DNA of 64,000 nt from Prevotellaceae bacterium MN60. GTDB lineage: Bacteria; Bacteroidota; Bacteroidia; Bacteroidales; Bacteroidaceae. Where the stretch lies: positions 62,001 to 126,000 of the forward strand of contig FZQZ01000006.1 in assembly GCA_900199555.1 (NCBI GenBank), written 5' to 3'. The position numbers and the translations under genes were made by a program. Below the pieces are notes generated by a model. The model ran no database searches, was not told where the DNA came from, and saw nothing but the letters and a program-made list of their open reading frames with translations. Positions 19,576 to 28,383 of the stretch are shown here, piece after piece (the stretch's first letter is position 1; each line of letters opens with the position of its first letter).

Positions 19576-20574
19576 ATGGAACAACCGATTATCCAGCCCA
19601 TCCCTAAGGAAGTGCTTAAAAGTGAGCTAACTCCCGACAAGCAGTTGCGATTGACTAACAAGAGCAACAATGAAATCTACATCATCACGGCACATAATGC
19701 ACCCAACGTGATGCAGGAGATTGGTCGTTTGCGTGAGATTGCATTCCGTGAGGCTGGCGGAGGTACTGGCAAAGAGACAGATATCGACGAGTTTGATACC
19801 TGTGAGAACTGCTATAAGCAACTGATAGTCTGGAACCCCGAAGAGGAGGAGATTATCGGAGGTTATCGCTATTTACTGGGTACCGATTGGGAATATGACG
19901 AAAAGGGACAACCCATATTGGCCACCAGTCACATGTTCCATTTCTCTGATAAGTTTATCAAAGACTATGCTCCTTATACGGTAGAGTTAGGTCGCTCCTT
20001 CGTATCACTTCCCTATCAGTCATCACGCATGGGAGCCAAGAGCCTCTTTGCGCTTGATAACTTGTGGGATGGTTTGGGAGCACTGACCGTGATTCGTCCT
20101 AATGTCAAGTACTACTTTGGCAAGATGACGATGTATCCTAGCTATATCCGCAAGGGACGCGATATGATTCTCTATTTCCTCAAAAAGCACTTCGACGATA
20201 AAGAGAACCTGATAATTCCGATGAAACCACTCGAATTAGAGACTGACCCAGCAGAGTTGGAAGCACTCTTCAGTGGTGAAAACTTCAAAGAAGACTATCG
20301 AATCCTGAATAGCGAAATCCGTAAATTAGGCTATAACATCCCACCACTGGTTAATGCCTACATGGGACTTTCGCCTACGATGAAGCTCTTTGGTACTGCT
20401 ATCAACTATGGCTTTGGCGATGTTGAAGAGACGGGTATTCTGATTGCTGTCGATGAGATTTTGGAAGAAAAGCGCAAGCGCCATATTGACTCTTTCATTA
20501 AGGCCCATCGTGATGAATTAGAACTGACCTCAGGTGCTAACAATATCATCTATAAATACAAGGAACAAAAGTAG
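19576..20574 (+). CDS. glsB: GNAT-type N-acyltransferase (GlsB/OlsB-like)
   Basis: A 332-residue protein of the haemolysin-like GNAT family. Seen: LREIAFREAGGGTGKETDIDEFD, then YRYLLGTDW and VELGRSFVSLPYQ, blocks shared with OlsB and GlsB enzymes that transfer a hydroxy-acyl chain from acyl carrier protein to an amino acid amine. With the adjacent O-acyltransferase it would form glycine lipids. The stop is followed after 1 bp by the ATG of the HPrK-like gene, so the two functional sets are probably on one transcript. Confidence 0.8.
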   Translation: MEQPIIQPIPKEVLKSELTPDKQLRLTNKSNNEIYIITAHNAPNVMQEIGRLREIAFREAGGGTGKETDIDEFDTCENCYKQLIVWNPEEEEIIGGYRYLLGTDWEYDEKGQPILATSHMFHFSDKFIKDYAPYTVELGRSFVSLPYQSSRMGAKSLFALDNLWDGLGALTVIRPNVKYYFGKMTMYPSYIRKGRDMILYFLKKHFDDKENLIIPMKPLELETDPAELEALFSGENFKEDYRILNSEIRKLGYNIPPLVNAYMGLSPTMKLFGTAINYGFGDVEETGILIAVDEILEEKRKRHIDSFIKAHRDELELTSGANNIIYKYKEQK

Positions 20575-20575
20575 C

Positions 20576-21439
20576 ATGAAGTACTATTACGAAGTCGCTG
20601 GTCATGCTTTCTCAGTAGAAGTACCAGAAAGTACTTCTATTCTCGATGAAATGGGACAATATGCTCTCTTCTCTATCCCATCTGCCGAACAAGTAATCTT
20701 TCAGGTAAAGGTTGTTGATGCTACCGAATTTCCTCCTATTGAGGATGTTACGGTAGAGATGAACCAAGATGATGATGGCTCACAGATTCTAGCAGGGAGA
20801 GCCAACGGACTTCCTTATTTTGAATTCCAACTATGGGGACGCTGTGCAGCCCGTATGCTGACAGATGTCACCTATCATAATGCCATTGTCGTATTAGTTG
20901 ACGAACCCTTGTTTGGCATCAATAATGCGCTGATGGTGATGTATGCTTTGGCAACGGCATCTCTTCAAACAGCCCTGTTCCATTCTTCAGTAGTTAGCCT
21001 CGAAGGTTATGGCTATATGTTCTTGGGTAAGAGTGGTACAGGAAAGAGCACACACTCCAGCTTATGGCTCAAGCATATTGAGGGCACAGCACTGGTTAAC
21101 GACGATAATCCTGTAGTGCGCCGAATGCCCGATGGATTCTATGTTTTTGGTTCCCCTTGGAGCGGTAAGACACCTTGCTATCGCAACGTATCCTATCCCT
21201 TAGGTGGTGTTGTTCAACTCAGTCAGGCTCCTTACAATAAGATACATCGCTTAAAAGCATTATCAGCCTACGCAGCCTTAGTGCCTTCTATCTCTGGTAA
21301 GCGCTGGGATAAGCAGGTGGCAGAGGGATTGCATGAAACAGAAGATATGATGGCTGGTGAGGTAGCCGTATGGCATTTAGAATGTCTGCCCGACGAGGCT
21401 GCTGCCCGCCTATGTTCAGATACGATTAAGAAATCATGA
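20576..21439 (+). CDS. HPr-kinase-like P-loop protein
   Basis: A 287-residue cytosolic protein with the HPrK/P C-terminal kinase fold signature: HSSVV (about 136-140), P-loop GKSGTGKST (151-159) and LVNDDNPVV where HPr kinase has its catalytic aspartates. The N-terminal 100 residues do not resemble the HPrK regulatory domain and no HPr gene is nearby. Stand-alone HPrK-like proteins occur beside PqqD-like proteins and ABC transporters in peptide-modification loci, where some phosphorylate a peptide. Overlaps the next gene by 4 bp. Substrate unknown. Start is the ATG at 20576; a longer frame from 20534 would lie in glsB. Confidence 0.75.
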   Translation: MKYYYEVAGHAFSVEVPESTSILDEMGQYALFSIPSAEQVIFQVKVVDATEFPPIEDVTVEMNQDDDGSQILAGRANGLPYFEFQLWGRCAARMLTDVTYHNAIVVLVDEPLFGINNALMVMYALATASLQTALFHSSVVSLEGYGYMFLGKSGTGKSTHSSLWLKHIEGTALVNDDNPVVRRMPDGFYVFGSPWSGKTPCYRNVSYPLGGVVQLSQAPYNKIHRLKALSAYAALVPSISGKRWDKQVAEGLHETEDMMAGEVAVWHLECLPDEAAARLCSDTIKKS

Positions 21440-21891
21440 CGCATACCATATCAGACAACGAGATTATCCAGAATGCCATTGCCTTGGTTAATGAGGGCTT
21501 GCGTGTTACCTTTCCAGTTAAAGGATATAGCATGTTGCCTTTTATTATTGGCAGCAAGGAAAGTGTTGATCTAGTAAAGCCAGAACATCTGGAGGTTGGT
21601 CATGTGGTTTTGGCATGGGTAGAGGGTTGTCGCTATGTTGTTCACCGCATCATCCGCATCGAGGGCGAACAAGTAACCCTGATGGGTGATGGTAATATTG
21701 CGGGAGTAGAGCACTGCACGCTGAGTGATGTTGCAGCATTAGCTATCAATGTGGTAACCCCTCAGGGCAAGCATCACCCGCTCTATGCACCCTGGCGCAT
21801 CAAGGCTAGTCGCCTGTGGTGGCGATTGTTGCCTATTCGTCGTTGGATATTAGCAATCTACCGAAGGACATGGCTGAAAGTGATATACTAG
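21436..21891 (+). CDS. S24/S26-fold peptidase with Ser-His active site
   Basis: A 151-residue protein with the signal-peptidase fold. The nucleophile box is GYSMLP (Ser32), the second box is VVHRII with His70 in place of lysine, and MGDGN supplies Asp85. A Ser-His arrangement is that of the SipW/ER-type signal peptidases, not of LepB. There is no N-terminal membrane anchor; the C-terminal 35 residues are rich in Trp, Arg and Leu and could lie on the membrane. It sits between an HPrK-like kinase (4-bp overlap) and a PqqD-like gene, so peptide cleavage in that context is likely, but the substrate is not visible. Confidence 0.75.
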   Translation: MTHTISDNEIIQNAIALVNEGLRVTFPVKGYSMLPFIIGSKESVDLVKPEHLEVGHVVLAWVEGCRYVVHRIIRIEGEQVTLMGDGNIAGVEHCTLSDVAALAINVVTPQGKHHPLYAPWRIKASRLWWRLLPIRRWILAIYRRTWLKVIY

Positions 21892-21914
21892 AAATTTAAT
21901 AGAAGAATAAGTAG

Positions 21915-22187
21915 ATGAAACAGAAAGAAGGATTTGTGCTGCGCACCGTTTGCGGTGAACATGTAATCGTGGGCGAGGGCTTAGGAACCATCGATTTCGG
22001 CAAGCTCATCAGCCTCAACGAGACAGCAGCATGGTTGTGGAAGAAAGCCGATGAAATGGGAGATTTTGATATTGACTCGCTAACTAAGGCACTCTGCGAA
22101 GAATATGACGTAGAGCCAGACCAGGCTCGTCAGGACGTTACCAAGATGGTAGGTCATTGGCAGGAGCTGGGAATAGTAGAAGGTTAA
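21915..22187 (+). CDS. PqqD-like peptide-binding protein
   Basis: A 90-residue protein with the PqqD/RRE fold pattern: a beta-rich start (GFVLRTVCGEHVIVGEG), ISLNETAAWLW in the middle, a helix with LTKALCEEYDV, and a C-terminal helix ending LGIVEG. PqqD-family proteins bind leader peptides and present them to modifying enzymes in ribosomal peptide pathways. It stands between the peptidase gene and the ABC exporter. No radical-SAM enzyme, cyclase or obvious precursor peptide is next to it. Confidence 0.85.
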   Translation: MKQKEGFVLRTVCGEHVIVGEGLGTIDFGKLISLNETAAWLWKKADEMGDFDIDSLTKALCEEYDVEPDQARQDVTKMVGHWQELGIVEG

Positions 22188-22211
22188 GCATTAAAAGATA
22201 ACAATTCGTAA

Positions 22212-23849
22212 TTGAAGTACCTGATTTGGATAGGGCGCAACATGGCGGGCATCAGGTGGAACACCCTTGTTCGCATCGTAGTAGGCATTACGCAAGTGAT
22301 GCTCGGACTGCTCATGATATGGTTTAGCAAGCAGTTTATCGACGTAACTATCCGCACAGGTAGCGATCAAGATGTCATAGAGATGGTATGCCTGTTGGTA
22401 GCACTGGTGGTAACAGGTATCTTGCTACGCCAACTCTATTATTATATGGCCACCAAGGCTAATACCCACCAGTCTAACACCATCCGATTGCGCGTATTCA
22501 GCAGCTTGTTCCGTCGCCAGATGTATGAAGACCAACTGCATTCTGGTGATGTCACGCTACGACTGTCTAAAGATATTGATACCGTAGCAGAGGTTACCAC
22601 CACGCTATTGCCACAGTTTATCGTGACGGGCGTACAACTCGTGGGCGCCTTTCTCTTGATGTATTCTATGGATACCCGTTTGGCACTGGTGTTGCTGATG
22701 ATTACGCCATTTGTTGTGGGAGGAGGAAAACTATTTGCCCACCGACTACGTCACATGACACTCGACATCCGTCAGCAAGAGAGTACTATACAGATGCAGG
22801 TACAAGAAGGCATGGAGCACAATGCCGTACTACGCTCTTTGGGTAGTGAGCAATGGGTAACCGGTCGACTCAGTGATATGCAAGACCAGTTAATGGGCAG
22901 GGTATTGCGACGTACACGCTTCACCGTTGTTACCCGTCTGATATTGGCGTTCACCTTCAGCCTAGGCTATCTGCTGGCCTTCGTCTGGGGAGGCTTGCAA
23001 TTGCGTGCAGGCGTCATCACCTTTGGTGTCATGACCTCTTTCCTTCAGTTGGTAGGACAGATTCAGCACCCCATCCTGAATATTCTAAATATGATGCCAC
23101 AGTTCTTCTATGCCACAGCCAGTATCGACCGTCTGGAAGAGTTAGAGGCATCAACATCTACAGTAAAACCTGTTTCCTCAACTACTATCTCACCTGCCGA
23201 TGCATCATCGCTAGGTGTGTCTGTTAATCATGTCACCTTTAGCTATGCCTCTGGTGACCGACCTGTACTTCAAGACTTCACCCATACCTTCAAGCCTGGC
23301 AGTAAGACAGCCATCATGGGTGCTACGGGTATTGGTAAGACCACCCTCTTCCGCATGATGCTGGCATTTATCAAACCAAATGCCGGTGAAATCGCAATTT
23401 TTGGTAACAATACACCCGAAACGATTGTTGACGAAGAGGCACGTCAACACTTTGTATTCGTACCCCAAGGTAATACTTTGATGAGTGGAACTGTGCGATA
23501 CAACCTCCAACTGGCCAAGCCCGAAGCCACAGAGGAGGAGTTCCGCCAAGTGCTGCATGTTGCGATGGCCGACTTTGTATATGACTTACCCAACGGCATA
23601 GATACTTCTTTGGGAGAACGAGGCATCGGCCTCAGCGAAGGACAGGCTCAGCGCATTGCCATTGCCCGCGGTTTGTTGCGCCCTGGTGCCATCCTGCTAC
23701 TCGACGAAATCAGCTCTTCACTCGACGAACAGACCGAACACGAACTCTTCAGTCGTCTTTTCGACTACTGCAAAGATAAGACCATGATCTTTATCACCCA
23801 TCGTCCTGCTGTCAGTCAGCTCTGCGACGATGTCATTCGCCTCGGCTAA
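22212..23849 (+). CDS. ABC exporter, fused permease and ATPase
   Basis: A 545-residue half-transporter. About residues 15-300 hold six predicted membrane helices; the ATPase domain has Walker A GATGIGKTTL, the signature LSEGQAQRIAIARG, Walker B ILLLDEISSSLDE and the switch histidine in ITHR. There is no N-terminal C39 peptidase domain. The assigned start is a TTG at 22212; the first ATG at 22242 would shorten it by ten residues, and I cannot decide between them. Its place after the PqqD-like gene suggests export of a modified peptide or lipid-linked product. Confidence 0.88.
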   Translation: MKYLIWIGRNMAGIRWNTLVRIVVGITQVMLGLLMIWFSKQFIDVTIRTGSDQDVIEMVCLLVALVVTGILLRQLYYYMATKANTHQSNTIRLRVFSSLFRRQMYEDQLHSGDVTLRLSKDIDTVAEVTTTLLPQFIVTGVQLVGAFLLMYSMDTRLALVLLMITPFVVGGGKLFAHRLRHMTLDIRQQESTIQMQVQEGMEHNAVLRSLGSEQWVTGRLSDMQDQLMGRVLRRTRFTVVTRLILAFTFSLGYLLAFVWGGLQLRAGVITFGVMTSFLQLVGQIQHPILNILNMMPQFFYATASIDRLEELEASTSTVKPVSSTTISPADASSLGVSVNHVTFSYASGDRPVLQDFTHTFKPGSKTAIMGATGIGKTTLFRMMLAFIKPNAGEIAIFGNNTPETIVDEEARQHFVFVPQGNTLMSGTVRYNLQLAKPEATEEEFRQVLHVAMADFVYDLPNGIDTSLGERGIGLSEGQAQRIAIARGLLRPGAILLLDEISSSLDEQTEHELFSRLFDYCKDKTMIFITHRPAVSQLCDDVIRLG

Positions 23850-23873
23850 CTATTTACAGAAAATATCAACAAC

Positions 23874-25826
23874 ATGAGAACAATACTATTATTACTGTTG
23901 GTTGGATTCACGCTGACCACACAGGGAAAGGAGACTGTCGTAAAGTCACCTAACGGACAATTAGTTGTAACCATTGACGACGAGAGAGGACTAGTAAACT
24001 ATTCCGTCACTTATCAAGGAAAGACCTTCTTGAAGCCCTCGGCACTTGGTCTGAAGAGTGACATCGGCGACTTTACCCAAGGACTGACGCTGAAAGATGT
24101 AAAACAAAGCAAGATAGACCAGCACTATCAGATGACGCGCACCAAGGCTTCGTCTGCACACTATGTAGCACAGCAAGCCGACCTTACCTATACTAACAGT
24201 CAGGGACTGCCCATCACCATCACTTTCTGTGTTTCAGACAATGATATTGCCTTCCGCTATAGTCTGCAGCCCAAGGGTGATAGCCGATTGTCAACTGTCA
24301 TCTATAATGAGACTACCAGCTTCAACTTCCCCGAGGCTACCACCACCTTCCTTACTCCACAGAGTCTGCCCATGGTGGGTTGGCAGCGCACCAAGCCCTC
24401 TTATGAGGAAGACTATAAGGCCGATATGCCCATGACTGAGCGTTCTGCCTTTGGCGAGGGATTCACCTTTCCTTGTCTCTTTAAGGTGCCTAATGGTTGG
24501 GTACTCGTCAGCGAGACAGGTGTAGGCTCTAACTATTGTGGTTCTCACCTCAGCGACTATGCGGCTAGTAGTGGTTATACAATAGCCTTCCCCAATATTG
24601 GCGAGATGAATGGCTTGGGTAGTTCTTGGGCTGGACTCTCACTGCCTGGTAGCACCCCTTGGCGCACCATCACCCTCGGCACTACGCTGAAACCTATCGT
24701 AGAAACCACCATTCCCTATGATGTAGTAGAACCTCTTTACGAACCTAGTCAGGCCTATCAGCCTGGTCGCTACACGTGGAGCTGGCTTATCTGGCAAGAC
24801 GAGAGCGTCAACTACGATGATCAGGTAAAGATGATAGACCTCTCGGCAGCCATGGGCTACGAATACGTATTGGTAGATAACTGGTGGGATAAGCAGATTG
24901 GTCGCGACCGCATCGTAGAGCTCAATCGCTATGCTAATAGCAAGGGGGTGAAACTGCTCTTGTGGTATAACAGCAATGGCTATGCCAACGATGCTCCTCA
25001 GACACCACGCAACTGTATGAACACAGCCTTAGCTCGTAATCGCGAGATGGCTTGGTTGCAGAAGCTCGGCATTGCAGGTATTAAGGTTGACTTCCTTGGT
25101 TCCGACAAGCAAGAGAATTTAAAACTCTATGAAGATATCCTTGCCGATGCCAATCGCTATGGCTTGCAGGTAGTATTCCATGGTTGCACCATTCCTCGTG
25201 GCTGGGAGCGTATGTATCCTAACTATGTTGCTTCTGAAGCTGCTTTGGCTTCCGAGAATGTCAACTTCAGCGAATATCATGCTAAGCAGGAAGGTTTCGA
25301 ACTCTGTATGCATCCCTTTGCTCGCAATGCAGTAGGCTCATTCGATTGGGGAGGTATCATCATGAACCATCATATCAGTCGTGACAACAAGAGTCGCCAT
25401 CGTCGTTATACCACTGATATCTTCGAGATGGCTTCGGGTATTGTCTTGCAGACCAGCGTCAACTGTGTTGCCATCTATCCCAACAACCTACAAGATGTGC
25501 CTCAGTTTGAGCTCGACTTCCTCAAACAACTGCCTACCACATGGGATGAAACACGCTTCCTTGATGGTTATCCTACCAAGTATGTAGTACTGGCTCGTCG
25601 CACAGGCGACAAATGGTATGTTGCAGGAATGAATGGTACGCAGCAGGCCAAGACGCTCCAACTCTCTCTGCCAATGTTTGCTGGCCAGACCGTACAGTGT
25701 TACATCGATCAACCCAGCAAGAACGGCGCCCCCTGTACCTCTGTACTAAAGGCACTCAAGGTGGATAAGAAAGGAATTGCTAAAGTTACCCTCCAACCAA
25801 TGGGTGGTATCATTATTACGAAATAA
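23874..25826 (+). CDS. GH97 family alpha-glycosidase, retaining subgroup
   Basis: A 650-residue secreted or periplasmic glycosidase with a signal peptide (about 1-18). GH97 contains SusB-type inverting alpha-glucosidases and retaining alpha-galactosidases. Here GIKVDFLGSD places an aspartate (406) where the retaining BtGH97b subgroup has its nucleophile, and YVASEAAL supplies a glutamate (454) as likely acid/base. The N-terminal beta-supersandwich starts VVKSPNGQLVVTI and the C terminus is a beta domain. So an alpha-galactosidase-like activity is favoured, by inference. It follows the exporter by 24 bp and ends at a strong terminator. Confidence 0.92.
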   Translation: MRTILLLLLVGFTLTTQGKETVVKSPNGQLVVTIDDERGLVNYSVTYQGKTFLKPSALGLKSDIGDFTQGLTLKDVKQSKIDQHYQMTRTKASSAHYVAQQADLTYTNSQGLPITITFCVSDNDIAFRYSLQPKGDSRLSTVIYNETTSFNFPEATTTFLTPQSLPMVGWQRTKPSYEEDYKADMPMTERSAFGEGFTFPCLFKVPNGWVLVSETGVGSNYCGSHLSDYAASSGYTIAFPNIGEMNGLGSSWAGLSLPGSTPWRTITLGTTLKPIVETTIPYDVVEPLYEPSQAYQPGRYTWSWLIWQDESVNYDDQVKMIDLSAAMGYEYVLVDNWWDKQIGRDRIVELNRYANSKGVKLLLWYNSNGYANDAPQTPRNCMNTALARNREMAWLQKLGIAGIKVDFLGSDKQENLKLYEDILADANRYGLQVVFHGCTIPRGWERMYPNYVASEAALASENVNFSEYHAKQEGFELCMHPFARNAVGSFDWGGIIMNHHISRDNKSRHRRYTTDIFEMASGIVLQTSVNCVAIYPNNLQDVPQFELDFLKQLPTTWDETRFLDGYPTKYVVLARRTGDKWYVAGMNGTQQAKTLQLSLPMFAGQTVQCYIDQPSKNGAPCTSVLKALKVDKKGIAKVTLQPMGGIIITK

Positions 25827-25858
25827 TCGCTACTCTTTATAGAAAATGATTAGAATAG

Positions 25859-25895
25859 ATACAGCTAAGTTGCATGCGGCTTAGCTGTATTTTTT
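25859..25895 (+). terminator. Rho-independent terminator after GH97
   Basis: Perfect 11-bp stem (25859-25869 with 25880-25890, ATACAGCTAAG and its complement), a 10-nt loop and a run of six T. It closes the long plus-strand run that begins at 18730. Confidence 0.9.
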
Positions 25896-26029
25896 AGAAA
25901 TGAACATATACACTTAACTCATTGAAATAGTAATCATTAAATACAAATATCATTATACCGTCTTTTGAAATTTGAAAAAAATGGGAATTTTTGTTTAATT
26001 ACGAGTAGTTTCTTCGTTATATAAATGTA

Positions 26030-26524
26030 ATGACACAAGAAGAGTTCGTACATATAGCTAACGAAATGCGCGTAAAGGCTGTCTCTGTAGCCCGGCAATT
26101 CGGATATGCGCTGGATGATGCAGAAGACATTGCACAGGATGCGATGCTCAAACTTTGGTGTCTGCATGAGACTATTTTAGATGTAGTACATATAAAAGCA
26201 CTCGTGTCAATTACAACAAAACACGTATGCATCGACCGTTGGCGTACAATACATATCCACGAAGATATGGGTAATACAATGCCGATAGTGGATGAAGATA
26301 CGATGTACGATCATTTGGAATACGCAGAGTTGGAACAATGGTTAGGCAAGCAGATTGACAGTCTACCCACCACATCAAGAATCGTGCTGACGATGCGACA
26401 GTTAGAACATCGTGAACTGAGCGAAATAGCAGACATACTAGGCATCAAGCAAACATCAGTTTCAACGCTACTTGCACGTGCACGAAATGAATTAATGAAC
26501 AAATTAAAAAGGAGGAATAGATAA
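26030..26524 (+). CDS. ECF-type RNA polymerase sigma factor
   Basis: A 164-residue sigma-70 family protein of ECF type: region 2 with FGYALDDAEDIAQDAMLKLW (about 22-41), and region 4 with LSEIADILGIKQTSVSTLLARARNELMNKL (about 127-156) as the -35-binding helix-turn-helix. No region 1 or 3. Its TAA overlaps the ATG of the next gene (TAATG), so it is coupled to a putative anti-sigma factor. No FecA-like receptor or SusC homologue is beside it, unlike many Bacteroidota ECF loci. Confidence 0.92.
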   Translation: MTQEEFVHIANEMRVKAVSVARQFGYALDDAEDIAQDAMLKLWCLHETILDVVHIKALVSITTKHVCIDRWRTIHIHEDMGNTMPIVDEDTMYDHLEYAELEQWLGKQIDSLPTTSRIVLTMRQLEHRELSEIADILGIKQTSVSTLLARARNELMNKLKRRNR

Positions 26525-27216
26525 TGGAAAGAAAGTACGACAAAGAGGAAATTACACGCATCCTTGATAAATTTATGACTGGCGAAACCAGTCTCGAAGA
26601 AGAGCAGATACTGGCACAGTATTTTCGCACACACGAAGTGGGTGACGAGTGGCAGGAATACAAGGAAATGTTTGCACTCTTCGATAGTGGTGAGGTGGAT
26701 GTTGAGTTAGATGATACGTCCAACCAAATATTCAATGACGGCAATGAAAAGATAAAGATGTTATCCAAGGCCGTCATCGAAAAGCCTAAGATTATTTCTA
26801 TCAGATGGCTCGTTACTGGTATTGCAGCAAGCGTTCTGCTGTTGTTGGCATTCCATTATATTACCAATGATGTCAAACCAAAAGTACAGCCAGAAATGGC
26901 ACAACAGACAGAACAGCAACAGGGTACGGAGAGAATCGAAAGAACAAAACAATTACAGGAAGCTCCCGTAGTGGCAAGTTCAACGTCAGTCAAACGAAAC
27001 AAAAAAGCGAAGGAATATACAAAAGTAGCTCCTTCTGTTCCGCAAGTTGATGTGGCACTAAATGTAAGATTGATTATTGATACCCCTGACGAACAGACGG
27101 AGTCTGAGTTCAAAGCACAAATAGCATCTGTTCGACTACGAGGTGAAGAAGTGATGCATCACGTGGTGGAGCTCAATCAACAAGAGATAGATAATTATCA
27201 AATTGTAGAACTATAA
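26524..27216 (+). CDS. Putative one-helix anti-sigma factor
   Basis: A 230-residue protein with an N-terminal acidic helical region (residues 1-90, similar in style to anti-sigma domains), one membrane helix (about 94-112, LVTGIAASVLLLLAFHY), and a periplasmic part rich in Gln, Glu and Lys. It lacks a visible FecR domain and has no zinc HxxxCxxC motif. Function is inferred from coupling to the sigma gene by a one-base overlap and from topology. Confidence 0.65.
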   Translation: MERKYDKEEITRILDKFMTGETSLEEEQILAQYFRTHEVGDEWQEYKEMFALFDSGEVDVELDDTSNQIFNDGNEKIKMLSKAVIEKPKIISIRWLVTGIAASVLLLLAFHYITNDVKPKVQPEMAQQTEQQQGTERIERTKQLQEAPVVASSTSVKRNKKAKEYTKVAPSVPQVDVALNVRLIIDTPDEQTESEFKAQIASVRLRGEEVMHHVVELNQQEIDNYQIVEL

Positions 27217-27230
27217 AACTAACAAGAAAT

Positions 27231-28373
27231 ATGAAACAAATAATATTCACGGCCATGCTATTGACATGTATAGTAAATGCATCGGCCCAAGAAAAGACGA
27301 AACTCGACAATCTGTTTAAAGAGTTGAAACCTTTCACTCATAAAGGTATCACTACAACGAGAGGAAACTATGGTAAAGGACAGACCACGACCATCAGTCA
27401 GGTCTATATTGGTTTCAATGAATATTGCTCAAGTATTTGTGGTGAAGAGGGGGAATTTTGGGGAGACTCTATTTGGAACCAGTCTACAACCAATAAGACC
27501 GACCATCAATCAAAGGAACGTTTTCTGAACATCGTACGCCACCATCTTGACTCTATTATGCCGATGGCCGAAGAGTGCTACCATTTCGAGTCTCACAATC
27601 AGGGCATAGACACTATTCGATACTCTATTTGCTTACACAGCGGAAAGAACCAAACCAAGCGATGTGATAACAAACAAGGAAACTATTCCTACAATAATGT
27701 TCCTGGCACCGAAACCGTCTCGTTCTCTTATGATTCTGATCTAAAATTTTGTAAGCGACACCATAAGGGAGAAGGACTCCTGAAATATTCACGAACGGAG
27801 TCTGTGCCGGATCACCAATCCACGGAAAAGTCAATTTCCTTTGACTGGGCGCAGTATATGCAGACGATTACGCCACTACTGAATCAGCAAGGCGTTATCC
27901 AGCATAAGTTTCATTGGCTATTAGATTCATTCGTAGAAAATGCTGATAAAGAATATCTCTATTTTCATGTCATCTCTAACGGCGATGGAAGTTACGACCT
28001 GAGAGGCGAGACATATGGTACAATGTATTTCATTCCCCGCAACCAGAAGATATTGGCCGATTCCATTCTAAAGAGTGTAGACTTTGCCACTCAAACTTAT
28101 ATTTATCAGCATCCAGAACAACTATATGAATATAGATTCAATCCTCACTTCCAGACTATTACCCCACCTCAAGAATATCAAAATCATGAGTTACTGGCGA
28201 CTCGGGATAAAAGAGAAAATCCATATAACCACCATCTTATTGTCTGCTCCGATATTCGCGGCTATTACTTCCTTGTGTGCGAGACAAAGGGTGCCATGGG
28301 TTTCCCTAGAGAATGGGGCGTGCTGAAAAGCTTTGTCAATGGCAAGAAGGAATATATTAAAGGGGTAAAGTAA
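27231..28373 (+). CDS. Secreted protein of unknown function in the ECF locus
   Basis: A 380-residue protein with a clear signal peptide (MKQIIFTAMLLTCIVNASAQ). I do not recognise a family. The mature part is hydrophilic, with two cysteines in SSICGEE and further ones in CDNK and VCSD, and many aromatic-strand segments (YDLRGETYGTMYFIPRN). It follows the putative anti-sigma gene by 14 bp and ends 10 bp from the convergent rnhB stop, so it is likely the effector or output of the sigma module. Confidence 0.7.
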   Translation: MKQIIFTAMLLTCIVNASAQEKTKLDNLFKELKPFTHKGITTTRGNYGKGQTTTISQVYIGFNEYCSSICGEEGEFWGDSIWNQSTTNKTDHQSKERFLNIVRHHLDSIMPMAEECYHFESHNQGIDTIRYSICLHSGKNQTKRCDNKQGNYSYNNVPGTETVSFSYDSDLKFCKRHHKGEGLLKYSRTESVPDHQSTEKSISFDWAQYMQTITPLLNQQGVIQHKFHWLLDSFVENADKEYLYFHVISNGDGSYDLRGETYGTMYFIPRNQKILADSILKSVDFATQTYIYQHPEQLYEYRFNPHFQTITPPQEYQNHELLATRDKRENPYNHHLIVCSDIRGYYFLVCETKGAMGFPREWGVLKSFVNGKKEYIKGVK

Positions 28374-28383
28374 TTTCTATCTG

